Positions 22,031 to 29,943 of a stretch of 44,835 bases of DNA are shown here, one piece after another. This DNA is from a virus: the IMG/VR virus record IMGVR_UViG_3300025949_000040, positions 1-44,835 of that record; one strand, 5' to 3'. The position numbers were made by a program, and so were the translations under genes. Under the pieces are notes generated by a model. The model ran no database searches. It was not told the origin of the DNA and saw only the letters and a list, made by a program, of their open reading frames with translations. Positions within the stretch are counted from its first letter, which is position 1. Each line of letters starts with the position of its first letter.

Positions 22031-23344
22031 ATGGCAATCAGCTTCGACCAGCTCATGCACGGCATCGCCATTCAGGAGACTGGCGGTCACGGCACTGTCG
22101 ACTACGGCAAGGTGAACGCCTACGGCGCAGTCGGCAAGTACCAGGTGCTGAAGTCGAATGTGCCAGGCTGGTCCAGGCAGGTGCTTGGCTACTCGATCTC
22201 GTGGCAGACATTCAGGGACCGCCCCGATCTTCAAGAGAAGATCGTGCGCGGCATCCTGTACGGCTACTACAAGAAGTGGGGAGCACGAGGTGCTGCTGCT
22301 GCCTGGTACGCCGGGCCTGGCAACCATGACCTCGACATGTCTACCCACTCACAACCTGGTGGACCTAGCATCAAGGGCTACGTCGACAGCGTCCTGAACC
22401 ACGCCTCCACCTACAAGGGTGGAGGCTCAAGTGGTGGCGGTGGAGGCGGTGGATCCACTGGAGGTGATCGAGTACCCATGTCTAAGGGCGAGACCGCAGA
22501 GAGCTATGGCTATGTGGAGGGCCTCTTCGAGGCCATCCCTGAGCTGAAGAAGATCTTCAACAAGGCGGTCAAGGGTCAGTGGTCACCGGAGAAGTTCCAG
22601 GCCGCGATCAGGGACACGCACTGGTGGAAGACGCACTCCCAGCAGGAGCGCGACTACCTCACCAAGACCTACGGCGACCCCGCTACAGCGAAGCAGGAGT
22701 ACAACTCGGCATACGTCCACGTCCGCCAGTTGGCGGCCTCTCTGGGCATCGTCGAGACTGACGCCAACATGAAGCGCATGAAGGCGTGGGCCTACAACGC
22801 TGCGGCCAAGGGATGGAACGACGACCAGCTTCGAGCTGAGATCGGCAAGTACGTCTACTTCAGCGGGGATAACTGGCAGGGCCAGGGTGGCGAGGTACAG
22901 CAGAAGCTGCACGAGTACGCATACTCGATGGGCGTGACGATGTCAGGCTCCTGGTACGCCGACAAGACTCGCAACGTGATCCGTGGCCTGGCTACCGAGC
23001 AGGACTACATGTCCGAGATCCGCAAGCAGGCCAAGGCTCAGTTCCCGCAGTGGCAGAAGCAGATCGATGCTGGGCAGACGGTAGCCGACCTGGCCAACCC
23101 TTACCTCACCAGCATGTCCCAGATCCTGGAGCTGCCGGGAGGCAGCATCAACCTCTTCGATCCGACGATCAAGAAGGCGCTGAACTACAAGGACCCGAAC
23201 ACTGGTGAGGGTACAGCCAAGCCGCTCTGGCAGTTCGAGAACGAACTGCGTAACGATCCTCGATGGAAGAAGACGCAGAACGCACAGGACAGCCTGATGC
23301 AGGTTGCACACCAGGTGCTATCCGACTTCGGCCTGAAGTACTAA
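22031..23344 (+). CDS. virion-associated lytic transglycosylase-like protein, 437 aa
   Basis: The N-terminal ~130 residues resemble a goose-type/SLT lysozyme domain. There is an early glutamate in IAIQETGGHG (E16), then AYGAVGKYQV and WYAGPGNHDLD. A Gly/Ser-rich linker (GGGSSGGGGGGGSTGG) separates it from a C-terminal domain related to that of the preceding gene. It would cleave the glycan strands while the neighbour cuts peptides. ATG after AAGGAGAAGCCC. The frame is open further upstream, but that part has no ribosome binding site. Confidence 0.8.
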   Translation: MAISFDQLMHGIAIQETGGHGTVDYGKVNAYGAVGKYQVLKSNVPGWSRQVLGYSISWQTFRDRPDLQEKIVRGILYGYYKKWGARGAAAAWYAGPGNHDLDMSTHSQPGGPSIKGYVDSVLNHASTYKGGGSSGGGGGGGSTGGDRVPMSKGETAESYGYVEGLFEAIPELKKIFNKAVKGQWSPEKFQAAIRDTHWWKTHSQQERDYLTKTYGDPATAKQEYNSAYVHVRQLAASLGIVETDANMKRMKAWAYNAAAKGWNDDQLRAEIGKYVYFSGDNWQGQGGEVQQKLHEYAYSMGVTMSGSWYADKTRNVIRGLATEQDYMSEIRKQAKAQFPQWQKQIDAGQTVADLANPYLTSMSQILELPGGSINLFDPTIKKALNYKDPNTGEGTAKPLWQFENELRNDPRWKKTQNAQDSLMQVAHQVLSDFGLKY

Positions 23345-23353
23345 GGAGGCGAG

Positions 23354-24559
23354 ATGGCGATTCCAAGGCAGAACCTGCCGGACTGGGCCAGGCAGATTCC
23401 TCAGCCTGCCGCCAATCCTCCGTGGGCTCACGGTGTTGGTGGTGACCCGAACTACGGCAAGGCACCACTGACAGTCGAGCAGCAGCTCAATGCGGCCAAG
23501 GCTCAGCTCAAGGGTGAGACCGCCAAGCTGAAGATCTTCCAGATGGAGAAGGCTCACCTCAAGAAGCCGGACCCGAAGGACAAGAAGGCGGTAGCGAAGT
23601 ACAAGGCCCAGCAGGCTAAGTACGACGCGATCATCAAGGCCAGCTCGGCGAAGATCAAGGATCTGAAGACTAAGATCCCTCAGCTTCAGAACAAGTACTA
23701 CGAGTCGACGGGGCAATATGACAAGCTGCTTACTGGTGCGAACAGGGATGCGTATCTCGCACTCAAGTCTCTGTTCGACTCCTATGGTCTTGGTTCTCTG
23801 GCAGACAAGATTTACGGTTATGTGAAGAACGGTGAGTCGGCCGACACGATCTCCATTCAGCTCCAGGATACACCAGAGTACAAGCAGCGGTTCGCTGGCA
23901 ACGAGGCACGGAAGGCTAATGGCCTTCCTGTCCTGAGCCCCGCTGACTACCTGGCGACCGAGACGAGCTACAAGCAGATCATGGCGAACGCTGGCATGCC
24001 GTCCGGGTTCTACGACCAGAACTCCGACTTCAACAACTGGATCGGGAAGAACATCTCCCCGTCAGAGATTCAGCAGCGAGTAGACATGGCGACGCAGGCG
24101 ACGATTCTGTCGAACCCTGACTACCGCAAGGCTCTCAATCAGATGGGCATTGACGATGCCCATATCACCGCGTACTTCCTCGACACGAGCAAGGCGATGC
24201 CCTACCTCCAGAAGGCTGCGGCAACCGCTCAGATCGGCGCTGAGGCCCTTCGCAACAACCTCCAGTTCGACCAGGCGTACGCCGATCAGCTCGCAACGAT
24301 GGGCATCTCGGCGGACCAGGCTCGCCAGGGCTTCCAGCAGGTGGCCGGTGAGCTTGACACCATGAACGCCCTGGGTGCCGTCTATGGCGAGGACTGGAAC
24401 CTCAAGCAGTCTGAGGCCGCCGCCTTCGGTACAGAGGGCGGAGCAGCCGCTCAGGCCAAGCAGAGACGCCTTCTCTCCGCAGAGCGCGGAGCGTTCGGTG
24501 GTCGCGAGGGCGCAGGCTCTCAGGGAAGTGGGCTGTCCTCCGGTGGAGGCGCTCGATAA
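23354..24559 (+). CDS. virion/ejection-complex protein with coiled coil, 401 aa
   Basis: ATG after AAGGAGGCGAG. After a Pro-rich N-terminus, residues about 40-120 form a basic coiled coil (LNAAKAQLKGETAKLKIF and KIKDLKTKIPQLQNKY). A helical domain follows with faint similarity to the shared C-terminal domain of the two lytic proteins upstream (LKSLFDSYGLGSL, ASYLATETSYKQ type helices). The C-terminus is disordered (Ala/Gly/Ser). It is the last gene before a terminator. A role in the ejection complex is inferred from context. Confidence 0.7.
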   Translation: MAIPRQNLPDWARQIPQPAANPPWAHGVGGDPNYGKAPLTVEQQLNAAKAQLKGETAKLKIFQMEKAHLKKPDPKDKKAVAKYKAQQAKYDAIIKASSAKIKDLKTKIPQLQNKYYESTGQYDKLLTGANRDAYLALKSLFDSYGLGSLADKIYGYVKNGESADTISIQLQDTPEYKQRFAGNEARKANGLPVLSPADYLATETSYKQIMANAGMPSGFYDQNSDFNNWIGKNISPSEIQQRVDMATQATILSNPDYRKALNQMGIDDAHITAYFLDTSKAMPYLQKAAATAQIGAEALRNNLQFDQAYADQLATMGISADQARQGFQQVAGELDTMNALGAVYGEDWNLKQSEAAAFGTEGGAAAQAKQRRLLSAERGAFGGREGAGSQGSGLSSGGGAR

Positions 24560-24563
24560 CACA

Positions 24564-24590
24564 CCCAGCCCCTCGTGGGCTGGGTTTCTT
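24564..24590 (+). terminator. Rho-independent-type terminator
   Basis: CCCAGCCC/GGGCTGGG with a 5-nt loop is followed by TTTCTT. It ends the ejection-protein transcript 4 nt after the last stop codon and lies directly upstream of the two tRNA genes. Confidence 0.7.
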
Positions 24591-24665
24591 AGCGGGGTAG
24601 TTCAGTTCGGTTAGAACGCTGGGCTCATATCCCAGAGGTCGCGGGTTCAAATCCCGCCCCCGCCA
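24591..24665 (+). tRNA. tRNA with CAT anticodon, initiator-like
   Basis: The acceptor strands AGCGGGG and CCCCGCC pair except at position 1:72 (A and C). T8, A9, D-stem GTTC/GAAC, anticodon stem CTGGG/CCCAG with loop CTCATAT, a 5-nt variable region, T-arm GCGGG/CCCGC and discriminator A73 all fit a canonical tRNA. The mismatch at 1:72 and three consecutive G-C pairs next to the anticodon loop are the classic identity features of bacterial initiator tRNA. The D-stem pair 11:24 is T-A, as in elongators. So it is tRNA-Met, possibly an initiator. Modified Ile-CAT is a further alternative. Confidence 0.85.
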
Positions 24666-24666
24666 T

Positions 24667-24739
24667 TGACTAGTAGCTCAGTCGGCAGAGCAACGGATTG
24701 TTAATCCGTGGGTCGCAGGTTCGAATCCTGCCTAGTCAG
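24667..24739 (+). tRNA. tRNA-Asn (GTT)
   Basis: This is a fully canonical cloverleaf. It has acceptor TGACTAG/CTAGTCA, D-arm GCTC/GAGC, anticodon stem ACGGA/TCCGT with loop TTGTTAA, variable region GGGTC, and T-arm GCAGG/CCTGC with TTCGAAT, discriminator G73. The anticodon GTT reads AAC/AAT. It begins one base after the CAT tRNA, so the two are probably cut from one transcript. Confidence 0.93.
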
Positions 24740-24865
24740 CTCGTACTCAGGATCGACCGGCCCCTGACGTACGTAGTAAGTCCGGATCTTGCAACACAAC
24801 CGACGAGCGTGCTTACATCACCCCATGGTGTAGGTATTGGCGTCACTACCTTATGGGAGGGTCTC

Positions 24866-25363
24866 ATGACCAACTGGGGTTTCGACGAGAACGACAACGA
24901 CGGCCTGGGCAACGACAACGAACTGAATGGCCCCAAGGCACTGCGTGACGCTTACGCGTCCCTCAAGAAGCAGAACGACGAGCTGAACTCGAAGCTGACG
25001 AGCTTCCTGGAGCGCGAAGAGAAGCAGAGGGTCGCAACCGTTTTCGAGAACCTGGGGATCCCGCAGGCCGCTTCGGTCTACAACGGTCCCGCTGACCCGA
25101 AGGCTGCTGAGGAATGGGCCAAGTCCATGCAGCAGGTCTTCGGTGGCAACCAGGGGGGAACCCCGCCTGTTGCCGATCAGGAGCAGAGCGCGCCCGCGCC
25201 GGGCGCAATCCCGCCGAGCATGCAGGCTCAGTTCGAGCGCATCTCTCAGGCTGGCCAGGAAGGTACCCCGCAGGGGAACTTCGAAGCCGCCTCTTCCGAA
25301 CTCGGCAACGCTTCCAACGTCTCTGACATCATCGCTGCTATGCAACGTGCACAGCGTATGTAA
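24866..25363 (+). CDS. capsid scaffolding-like protein, 165 aa
   Basis: The start MTNWGFDEND follows GGGAGGGTCTC. The protein is acidic, with an N-terminal coiled coil (LRDAYASLKKQNDELNSKLTSFLEREEKQR) and a Pro/Gln/Gly-rich disordered middle. It lies immediately before the major capsid gene, where scaffolding proteins usually lie. An upstream frame exists but covers the tRNA gene and is rejected. The 126-bp gap after the tRNAs shows no convincing promoter. Confidence 0.75.
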   Translation: MTNWGFDENDNDGLGNDNELNGPKALRDAYASLKKQNDELNSKLTSFLEREEKQRVATVFENLGIPQAASVYNGPADPKAAEEWAKSMQQVFGGNQGGTPPVADQEQSAPAPGAIPPSMQAQFERISQAGQEGTPQGNFEAASSELGNASNVSDIIAAMQRAQRM

Positions 25364-25383
25364 TCACACAAAGGTGGTGAATC

Positions 25384-26370
25384 ATGGCTAACGCCTTCAC
25401 TGGCACTTCGGCTATGGCGAACCTTGTCCAGACCGCGTATGACCGCGCGCTGGAGTTCGCCCTCCGTGCCCAGCCCATGTTCCGCATGGTCGCCGACAAG
25501 CGACCGGTCGCTCAGGCCATGCCCGGTAGCTCGGTTGTCTTCGAGATCTACCAGGACCTGACTCAGGCGATCACTCCGCTCAACGAGCTGGTGGACCCGG
25601 ACGCTGTCGCGGCCGGTAACCCGAGCACCGTGAGCGTCACCCTGAACGAGTACGGCAACGCGATCCTCGTTTCCAACAAGCTCGACCTGTTCAGCTTCAC
25701 CGACGTGACCGCTGGTCTCGTCAACCAGGTCGCGTGGAACCTGATCGACTCCGTCGACCTGCTCGTCCAGAACGTCCTGGCCACGGGTACGCAGACCCTG
25801 CGTACGGACGGTACGACCAAGGTCTCCTATGGCTTCGGTTCTACCCCGACCAACCCGATCGCGCTGACGTCGATCGACTCCGACTCCGTGTTCAACTCGG
25901 ACATGGCTCGGTTCGCGACCACGCAGCTCCGCACGAACAAGGTGCACCCGAACAAGGGCTCCTACTACACCGCGTACATTCACCCGCAGGTCTCCTACGA
26001 CCTGAAGCGTGAGACCGGTGCGGGTTCGTGGCGTCAGCCGCACGAGTACTCGGCTCCCGGCAACATCTGGGCGTCCGAGATCGGCGAGTACGAGGGTGCC
26101 TGCTACATCGAGTCCCCGCGTGCTCAGAACGTCCAGTCTGGTGCCGGTTCCGGCTCCACCCAGACCCGTGTGTTCAACACCTACTACACCGGACAGCAGG
26201 CCCTGGCCGAGGCTGTCGCGGAGGAGTTCCACACGGTTCGCGGTCCGGTCGTCGACAAGCTGACCCGCTTCCAGCCCCTCGGCTGGTACGGTGTCGCGGG
26301 CTGGTCTCTGTACCGTCCCGAGGCGCTCATCGTGGCGCAGTCGACCTCCTCGGCTCGCAACGCTGCCTGA
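25384..26370 (+). CDS. major capsid protein, 328 aa
   Basis: Length, position after a scaffold-like gene, a strong ribosome binding site (AAAGGTGGTGAATC) and an HK97-fold-like pattern support the call. There is an N-terminal helix, then a spine-type region (NEYGNAILVSNKLDLFSFTDVTAGLVNQVAWN), which I associate with the N4-gp56-type capsid family. The codon choice is very uniform, as expected of the most abundant virion protein. A strong hairpin follows the stop codon. Confidence 0.85.
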   Translation: MANAFTGTSAMANLVQTAYDRALEFALRAQPMFRMVADKRPVAQAMPGSSVVFEIYQDLTQAITPLNELVDPDAVAAGNPSTVSVTLNEYGNAILVSNKLDLFSFTDVTAGLVNQVAWNLIDSVDLLVQNVLATGTQTLRTDGTTKVSYGFGSTPTNPIALTSIDSDSVFNSDMARFATTQLRTNKVHPNKGSYYTAYIHPQVSYDLKRETGAGSWRQPHEYSAPGNIWASEIGEYEGACYIESPRAQNVQSGAGSGSTQTRVFNTYYTGQQALAEAVAEEFHTVRGPVVDKLTRFQPLGWYGVAGWSLYRPEALIVAQSTSSARNAA

Positions 26371-26377
26371 TCTGATT

Positions 26378-26397
26378 GGGGGCCCTTCGGGGCCCCC
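26378..26397 (+). terminator. hairpin after the capsid gene
   Basis: GGGGGCCC/GGGCCCCC with a TTCG tetraloop starts 7 nt after the capsid stop. The U-run is minimal (TTC), so it is likely a partial terminator or an mRNA stabiliser that sets the high capsid level relative to downstream genes. Confidence 0.6.
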
Positions 26398-26419
26398 TTC
26401 CCCCTGAAGGAGGGAATGC

Positions 26420-26734
26420 ATGTCTGGACTCGACAATACGTCGTACACCGTGCGTGCGGTCACCGCTACGACCACGCTCACGAACAACGACTTCATCCTG
26501 CTCGCCGACCCGTCCGGTGGTGCCATCACGGTGAACCTCCCGGCCGTTGCCAGCGTCCAGCCTGGTCGCGCGTTCAAGGTTCGTACCACGGGTACGACCA
26601 ACGCGGTCACGCTCGACGGTTCTGGTGCCGAGACGATCGATGGTTCCGCCACGAAGGCCCTGGCCTCCGGTGCGATCCACGGCGTCGAGGTTGTCACTGA
26701 CGGTACCGCCTGGTTCACCGTCGCTTCGTTCTGA
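26420..26734 (+). CDS. small beta-rich virion protein, decoration or spike candidate, 104 aa
   Basis: ATG after GAAGGAGGGAATGC. The protein is almost entirely short beta strands with Thr/Ser/Gly turns (TVNLPAVASVQPGRAFKVRTTGTTNAVTL), as in beta-helix tail modules and capsid decoration proteins. The place right behind the capsid gene favours decoration. It may instead be a tail-spike module. Confidence 0.65.
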   Translation: MSGLDNTSYTVRAVTATTTLTNNDFILLADPSGGAITVNLPAVASVQPGRAFKVRTTGTTNAVTLDGSGAETIDGSATKALASGAIHGVEVVTDGTAWFTVASF

Positions 26735-26751
26735 TCTGAGAGGGGGCCTCT

Positions 26752-27087
26752 GTGGCTAACTGGTACTTCAACACGCCTACGGTTGCGGAGGCTCCCTTCG
26801 CATGGAACCCGCTCATGGAGCGGTTCCGCATGGATCGAGCCGTCTCTGTCGTGGAGACCGCGCCCGGCGTTTACGAGCAGGTACGATATGACGCATACAC
26901 CAATGAGATCGGCGCTGTCAACCTGCCCGCCAACCCCAACGCCAACGACACTGACTTCTACCCGGCACCAGCTACCGGGCTCCACTACTTCCGTGGTGGG
27001 TACGTCCACACGGTGGATGACACCGTGAAGGCGAACATCATCGCGTCGGGCGCAGCCGACGCTTCCAACTTCACCCCTGCTCCGTAG
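26752..27087 (+). CDS. hypothetical virion protein, 111 aa
   Basis: GTG start (VANWYFNTP) with GAGAGGGGGCCTCT upstream. It is aromatic-rich and compact (MANWYFNTPTVAEAPFAWNP), with a repeated beta/turn pattern. It lies in the head/connector gene run and may be a head-completion or decoration protein. No family is recognised. Confidence 0.65.
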   Translation: MANWYFNTPTVAEAPFAWNPLMERFRMDRAVSVVETAPGVYEQVRYDAYTNEIGAVNLPANPNANDTDFYPAPATGLHYFRGGYVHTVDDTVKANIIASGAADASNFTPAP

Positions 27088-27095
27088 GAGGAGAC

Positions 27096-27272
27096 ATGGC
27101 TAAGCCGAACAAGAAGGCTCCCCTTGGCCAGGGCGGGCGTTTCGCCGCTGTCGCGAAGGCGGCTGGTGGCGGCAAGAAGGGCGCAGCGATAGCCGCTGCG
27201 GCTGGCCGCAAGAAGTACGGTGCCGCGAAGATGGCCAAGATGGCTGCGGCTGGCAGGAAGAAGGGCAAGTGA
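27096..27272 (+). CDS. short Lys/Ala/Gly-rich basic protein, 58 aa
   Basis: ATG after GGAGGAGAC, with the stop overlapping the next start as GTGATGA. About one quarter of residues are lysine or arginine (clusters KKAPLG, GGKKGAA, GRKKYGAA, GRKKGK), in Ala/Gly repeats like bacterial histone-H1-type tails. It could condense DNA in the head or bind the host nucleoid. The size is below common gene cut-offs, but the strong ribosome site and overlap support it. Confidence 0.7.
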   Translation: MAKPNKKAPLGQGGRFAAVAKAAGGGKKGAAIAAAAGRKKYGAAKMAKMAAAGRKKGK

Positions 27273-27538
27273 TGAGCGATCTCTACCGCAACCCCGAAGA
27301 GGGTCCGGCTCGCCCTGAACTCAACGAGGCTCCTCAGTTCGACGCTGGGGACTACCCGACCGAGATCGCGGGCCCTGGTGGTAAGGCCACCCTCACCGAG
27401 AACAACGAGCGCGGCATCCTGGACAGCATCGTGTTCCGGGCTATGGCCCGTCACCGCGAAGCGAGCCTGCCGTCGAGCAAGCATGACCCGCACGCTCAGG
27501 GTGTGTACGCCGAGGGTCGTGAGAAGTATGGCGACTGA
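27272..27538 (+). CDS. hypothetical protein, 88 aa
   Basis: The ATG overlaps the preceding stop (GTGATG). The protein is acidic and polar, with no hydrophobic segment. It includes a short helical region (NNERGILDSIVFRAMARHREASL). It is part of a run of very short head/connector genes. No function is assigned. Confidence 0.65.
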   Translation: MSDLYRNPEEGPARPELNEAPQFDAGDYPTEIAGPGGKATLTENNERGILDSIVFRAMARHREASLPSSKHDPHAQGVYAEGREKYGD

Positions 27539-27743
27539 CATGCCCGCATGGCTCCAGAGTGCCCGTAAGGACATGCAGAGCCGCATGCACAGCCCGAAGT
27601 ATCAGCCTCGGGCCTCCCGGTCCACCTTGCCCGCGCAAGCCTCTCAGGAGCAGGCTCAGGCTGTTCGCTCCGAGACGAGTCAGCGTGGACACAACGTGTT
27701 TCGACCCGACATCTATCGGGTGAGTGAAGGGTACATGAACTGA
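27528..27743 (+). CDS. hypothetical basic protein, 71 aa
   Basis: The start MATDMPAWLQ follows GTGAGAAGT, overlapping the end of the previous gene; a shorter start at MPAWLQ is possible. The product is polar, Arg/Gln/Ser-rich and probably disordered. Position in the connector run suggests a head-assembly cofactor. Confidence 0.55.
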   Translation: MATDMPAWLQSARKDMQSRMHSPKYQPRASRSTLPAQASQEQAQAVRSETSQRGHNVFRPDIYRVSEGYMN

Positions 27744-27967
27744 TGGCTACCGCGAAGACTGTCAGCAACACCGTCGCGCCCCTTCTCAAGAAGGGCGCGC
27801 TCGTCAACCTCGAACGAGGTGGCCGCACTCTCCAGAACCTGGAGGTGCTGGACTGGGATGAGCACTTCATCAAGCTCCGCTGGGACATCCACGTCTCTCC
27901 GCAGACTGAGATAGTCCTGGTCCCCTGGGGCAAGATCGAGTCGCTCGGACTGGTGGGTGAGCGATGA
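27743..27967 (+). CDS. hypothetical protein, 74 aa
   Basis: ATG overlapping the previous stop (TGATGG). A regular alternation of basic and hydrophobic strands (GALVNLERGGRTLQNLEVLDWDEHFIKLRWDIHVSPQTEIVLVPW) suggests an SH3-like barrel, as in small head-tail connector proteins. The function is inferred from fold impression only. Confidence 0.6.
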   Translation: MATAKTVSNTVAPLLKKGALVNLERGGRTLQNLEVLDWDEHFIKLRWDIHVSPQTEIVLVPWGKIESLGLVGER

Positions 27968-28194
27968 GCTGCTCGTCTTCGTGTGCCACCCGAGATCACT
28001 CCACCTACGGAGAGTGCCTGCGAGCCAAGAGCTTGCAGGTCTCTCCTCACGTGAATGACACATACAGCACGAAGCAGCGCACGTGGGACAAGGATCTGGA
28101 CCACTACGCACGTGCAGTCAATGACGGCCTGAGCCCTTCGGGAACGCAGAGGCACCAGGTCGACAAGGCCATCAAGGAGGCGGAGAATGGCTGA
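27964..28194 (+). CDS. hypothetical Cys-containing protein, 76 aa
   Basis: ATGA overlap with the preceding stop. There are cysteines near the N-terminus (MSCSSSCATRD, GECLRAK) and a polar C-terminal helix. It could bind a metal, though the spacing C-x3-C plus a third Cys is not a named motif. Part of the connector run. Confidence 0.6.
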   Translation: MSCSSSCATRDHSTYGECLRAKSLQVSPHVNDTYSTKQRTWDKDLDHYARAVNDGLSPSGTQRHQVDKAIKEAENG

Positions 28195-28627
28195 GATGCA
28201 GGTACGTATCGACGGTGCAGCCTCCACGGCTGCCCCCATCAGTGTGACACAGGGCGGAAACACCGCCAACGTGGCTGTTCCTGACCCGAACCTTGGAGCC
28301 ATGCTCCTTGTGAGTACGGGACAGCTCGTAGCCAGCACAACCCTGAGCGCTGTGACCACCAATGCTACCGGATCTGCGGTGGACTGTGGTTCAGCTCACG
28401 CCAACTGCACAGTTGTCGGGGTAGGCACTGCCACCCTGACGGGCACGATCACAATCGAGGGTTCGGTCGACAATACCACGTGGGTGTCCACTGGAACTAC
28501 GGTCGCCCTCACTGCCGCCGCGACCGTGACTGCGTCCAGCAGCGGCAAGGCGTTCCGATACTACCGAGCGTCCCTCTCGGGAGCTGGTGGCTCTGGTTCA
28601 CTGACCGTCAAACTCATGGCAAGCTGA
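28187..28627 (+). CDS. hypothetical beta-rich virion protein, 146 aa
   Basis: ATG after AAGGAGGCGGAGA, overlapping the previous gene. Repeated beta strands with Thr/Ala/Gly (TATLTGTITIEGSVDNTTWVSTGTTVALTAAATVTASSSG) resemble Ig-like or beta-sandwich domains used on phage heads and tails. A head fibre or decoration role is an inference. Confidence 0.65.
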   Translation: MAEMQVRIDGAASTAAPISVTQGGNTANVAVPDPNLGAMLLVSTGQLVASTTLSAVTTNATGSAVDCGSAHANCTVVGVGTATLTGTITIEGSVDNTTWVSTGTTVALTAAATVTASSSGKAFRYYRASLSGAGGSGSLTVKLMAS

Positions 28628-28636
28628 GGCTAGCCC

Positions 28637-28999
28637 ATGGGACAGATGGCGGTGCACGAGTTCGAGCCGACGTCGGATATCTTAAAGGATGCTGGGTTCC
28701 AGCTTCCCGTGACCGCTGGCAACGTGTTTGCCACACTCACCCCGCCCGTTGGTAGATGGCGCATCAACATCAACCGAATCGCCTACGGCACTGGCGCACC
28801 TACGATCGCCAACAACTCCAGCTTCTGGGTTGGTGGCAGTCAGCACATTCTGTCCAGTGGTGCAATCCTTGGCGTACCGTACCGGTACGAGTTCTTCTTG
28901 GCTCTGGATGGGGCCACCGTCATCAAGATTCAGGCGAACGGAAACGGCTCGGCGAACATCGGAGTGTCGGTGGGCATGACCGCCACTCGACTCGCGTAA
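28637..28999 (+). CDS. hypothetical beta-rich virion protein, 120 aa
   Basis: ATG about 10 nt after the previous stop with a weak leader. Beta-rich, including repeated strands such as WRININRIAYGTGAPTIANNSSFWVGG and an Asn-rich C-terminal strand (VIKIQANGNGSANIGVSV). Similar fold impression to the neighbour at 28187-28627, so a paired decoration/fibre module is possible. Confidence 0.6.
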   Translation: MGQMAVHEFEPTSDILKDAGFQLPVTAGNVFATLTPPVGRWRININRIAYGTGAPTIANNSSFWVGGSQHILSSGAILGVPYRYEFFLALDGATVIKIQANGNGSANIGVSVGMTATRLA

Positions 29000-29008
29000 G
29001 GAGTAGTC

Positions 29009-29935
29009 ATGGCTACGAGTTTCGATCAGCTTGTCTCACGAGTCAAGCAGCAGCTTCTCGGGTACACGAGGGATCAGGCTTCGATCTCGTACCTGACGGC
29101 AGACCTGAATGCAACCGACACGACTTTCTCTGTCGACGTGGACACCGTGACCAACATCTCTCGTGGCCTGATCGAGATCGGGGACGAACTGATGTTGGTC
29201 AAGAAGTTCGACAGGGCCTCTGGCGTTGTCACACTTCTACCACGGGGACGTGGTGCTGAAGGCACCACTGCCACGACGCACAGCACCAACGACCTCATCA
29301 CGGACGACCCGATGTATCCGAGGGCGAGGATCAAGGAAGCCATCAACGACACGATCCAAGCCACCTTCCCGGACCTCTGGGTATTCGGAGAGTACGAGTT
29401 CCCGAAGATCGCGGCTCGCTACTCCTACCCGCTCCCGACTGACGTCGAGGACGTGTACAAGGTGTACGTCAACACCATCGGCCCTTCGGCCGTATGGTTC
29501 CCGCTCTCCTCGTGGCGGTTCAACCCGCAGGCTTCTACCACGGCTGGCCAGGTCAAGCCGACCCCCACGCCGACCGGCAAGACGCTCGACATCATGAGGG
29601 ACTTCATCGTTCCCGGACGGAACGTCCGTGTCACGTACAAGAAGAAGCCGACCACCCTCACCAACAGCTCTGATGACTTCGAGACCGTCTCCGGATACCC
29701 GGAGCGGTACGTCGACATGATCATCTATGGTGCGTGCTGGCGTCTGCTCCCCGCCTACGAGGCAGCTCGACTTCAGCAGCAGCAGATCGAGGCGACCGAG
29801 CGCGCTCCGCTGGTCCCCACTGGCGCTGGCTCTCAGGCTGCACAGTACTACCTGTCGCTGTACACGCGACGTCTGCAAGAAGAACGTGACCGCCTGTTCA
29901 GCCTGTTCGAGTCTGGACAATACTTCAACGGGTAA
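29009..29935 (+). CDS. head-tail connector or tail-tube-like protein, 308 aa
   Basis: ATG after AAGGAGTAGTC. The N-terminal half has a beta-sandwich (NATDTTFSVDVDTVTNISRGLIEIGDELMLVKK). The C-terminal part is helical, with an Arg/Gln-rich coil (AARLQQQQIEATERAPL ... RRLQEERDRLFSLFES). This beta/alpha layout and position behind the head genes resemble tubular or adaptor proteins of short tails. The connector call is by context and fold impression. Confidence 0.7.
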   Translation: MATSFDQLVSRVKQQLLGYTRDQASISYLTADLNATDTTFSVDVDTVTNISRGLIEIGDELMLVKKFDRASGVVTLLPRGRGAEGTTATTHSTNDLITDDPMYPRARIKEAINDTIQATFPDLWVFGEYEFPKIAARYSYPLPTDVEDVYKVYVNTIGPSAVWFPLSSWRFNPQASTTAGQVKPTPTPTGKTLDIMRDFIVPGRNVRVTYKKKPTTLTNSSDDFETVSGYPERYVDMIIYGACWRLLPAYEAARLQQQQIEATERAPLVPTGAGSQAAQYYLSLYTRRLQEERDRLFSLFESGQYFNG

Positions 29936-29943
29936 GGAGTGAC

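Noticed and set aside
25246-27009. 587-codon minus-strand open frame opposite scaffold, capsid and the genes behind it
   Set aside because: It spans several well-supported plus-strand genes and a hairpin, has no start context, and reads as a shadow of high-GC third positions.
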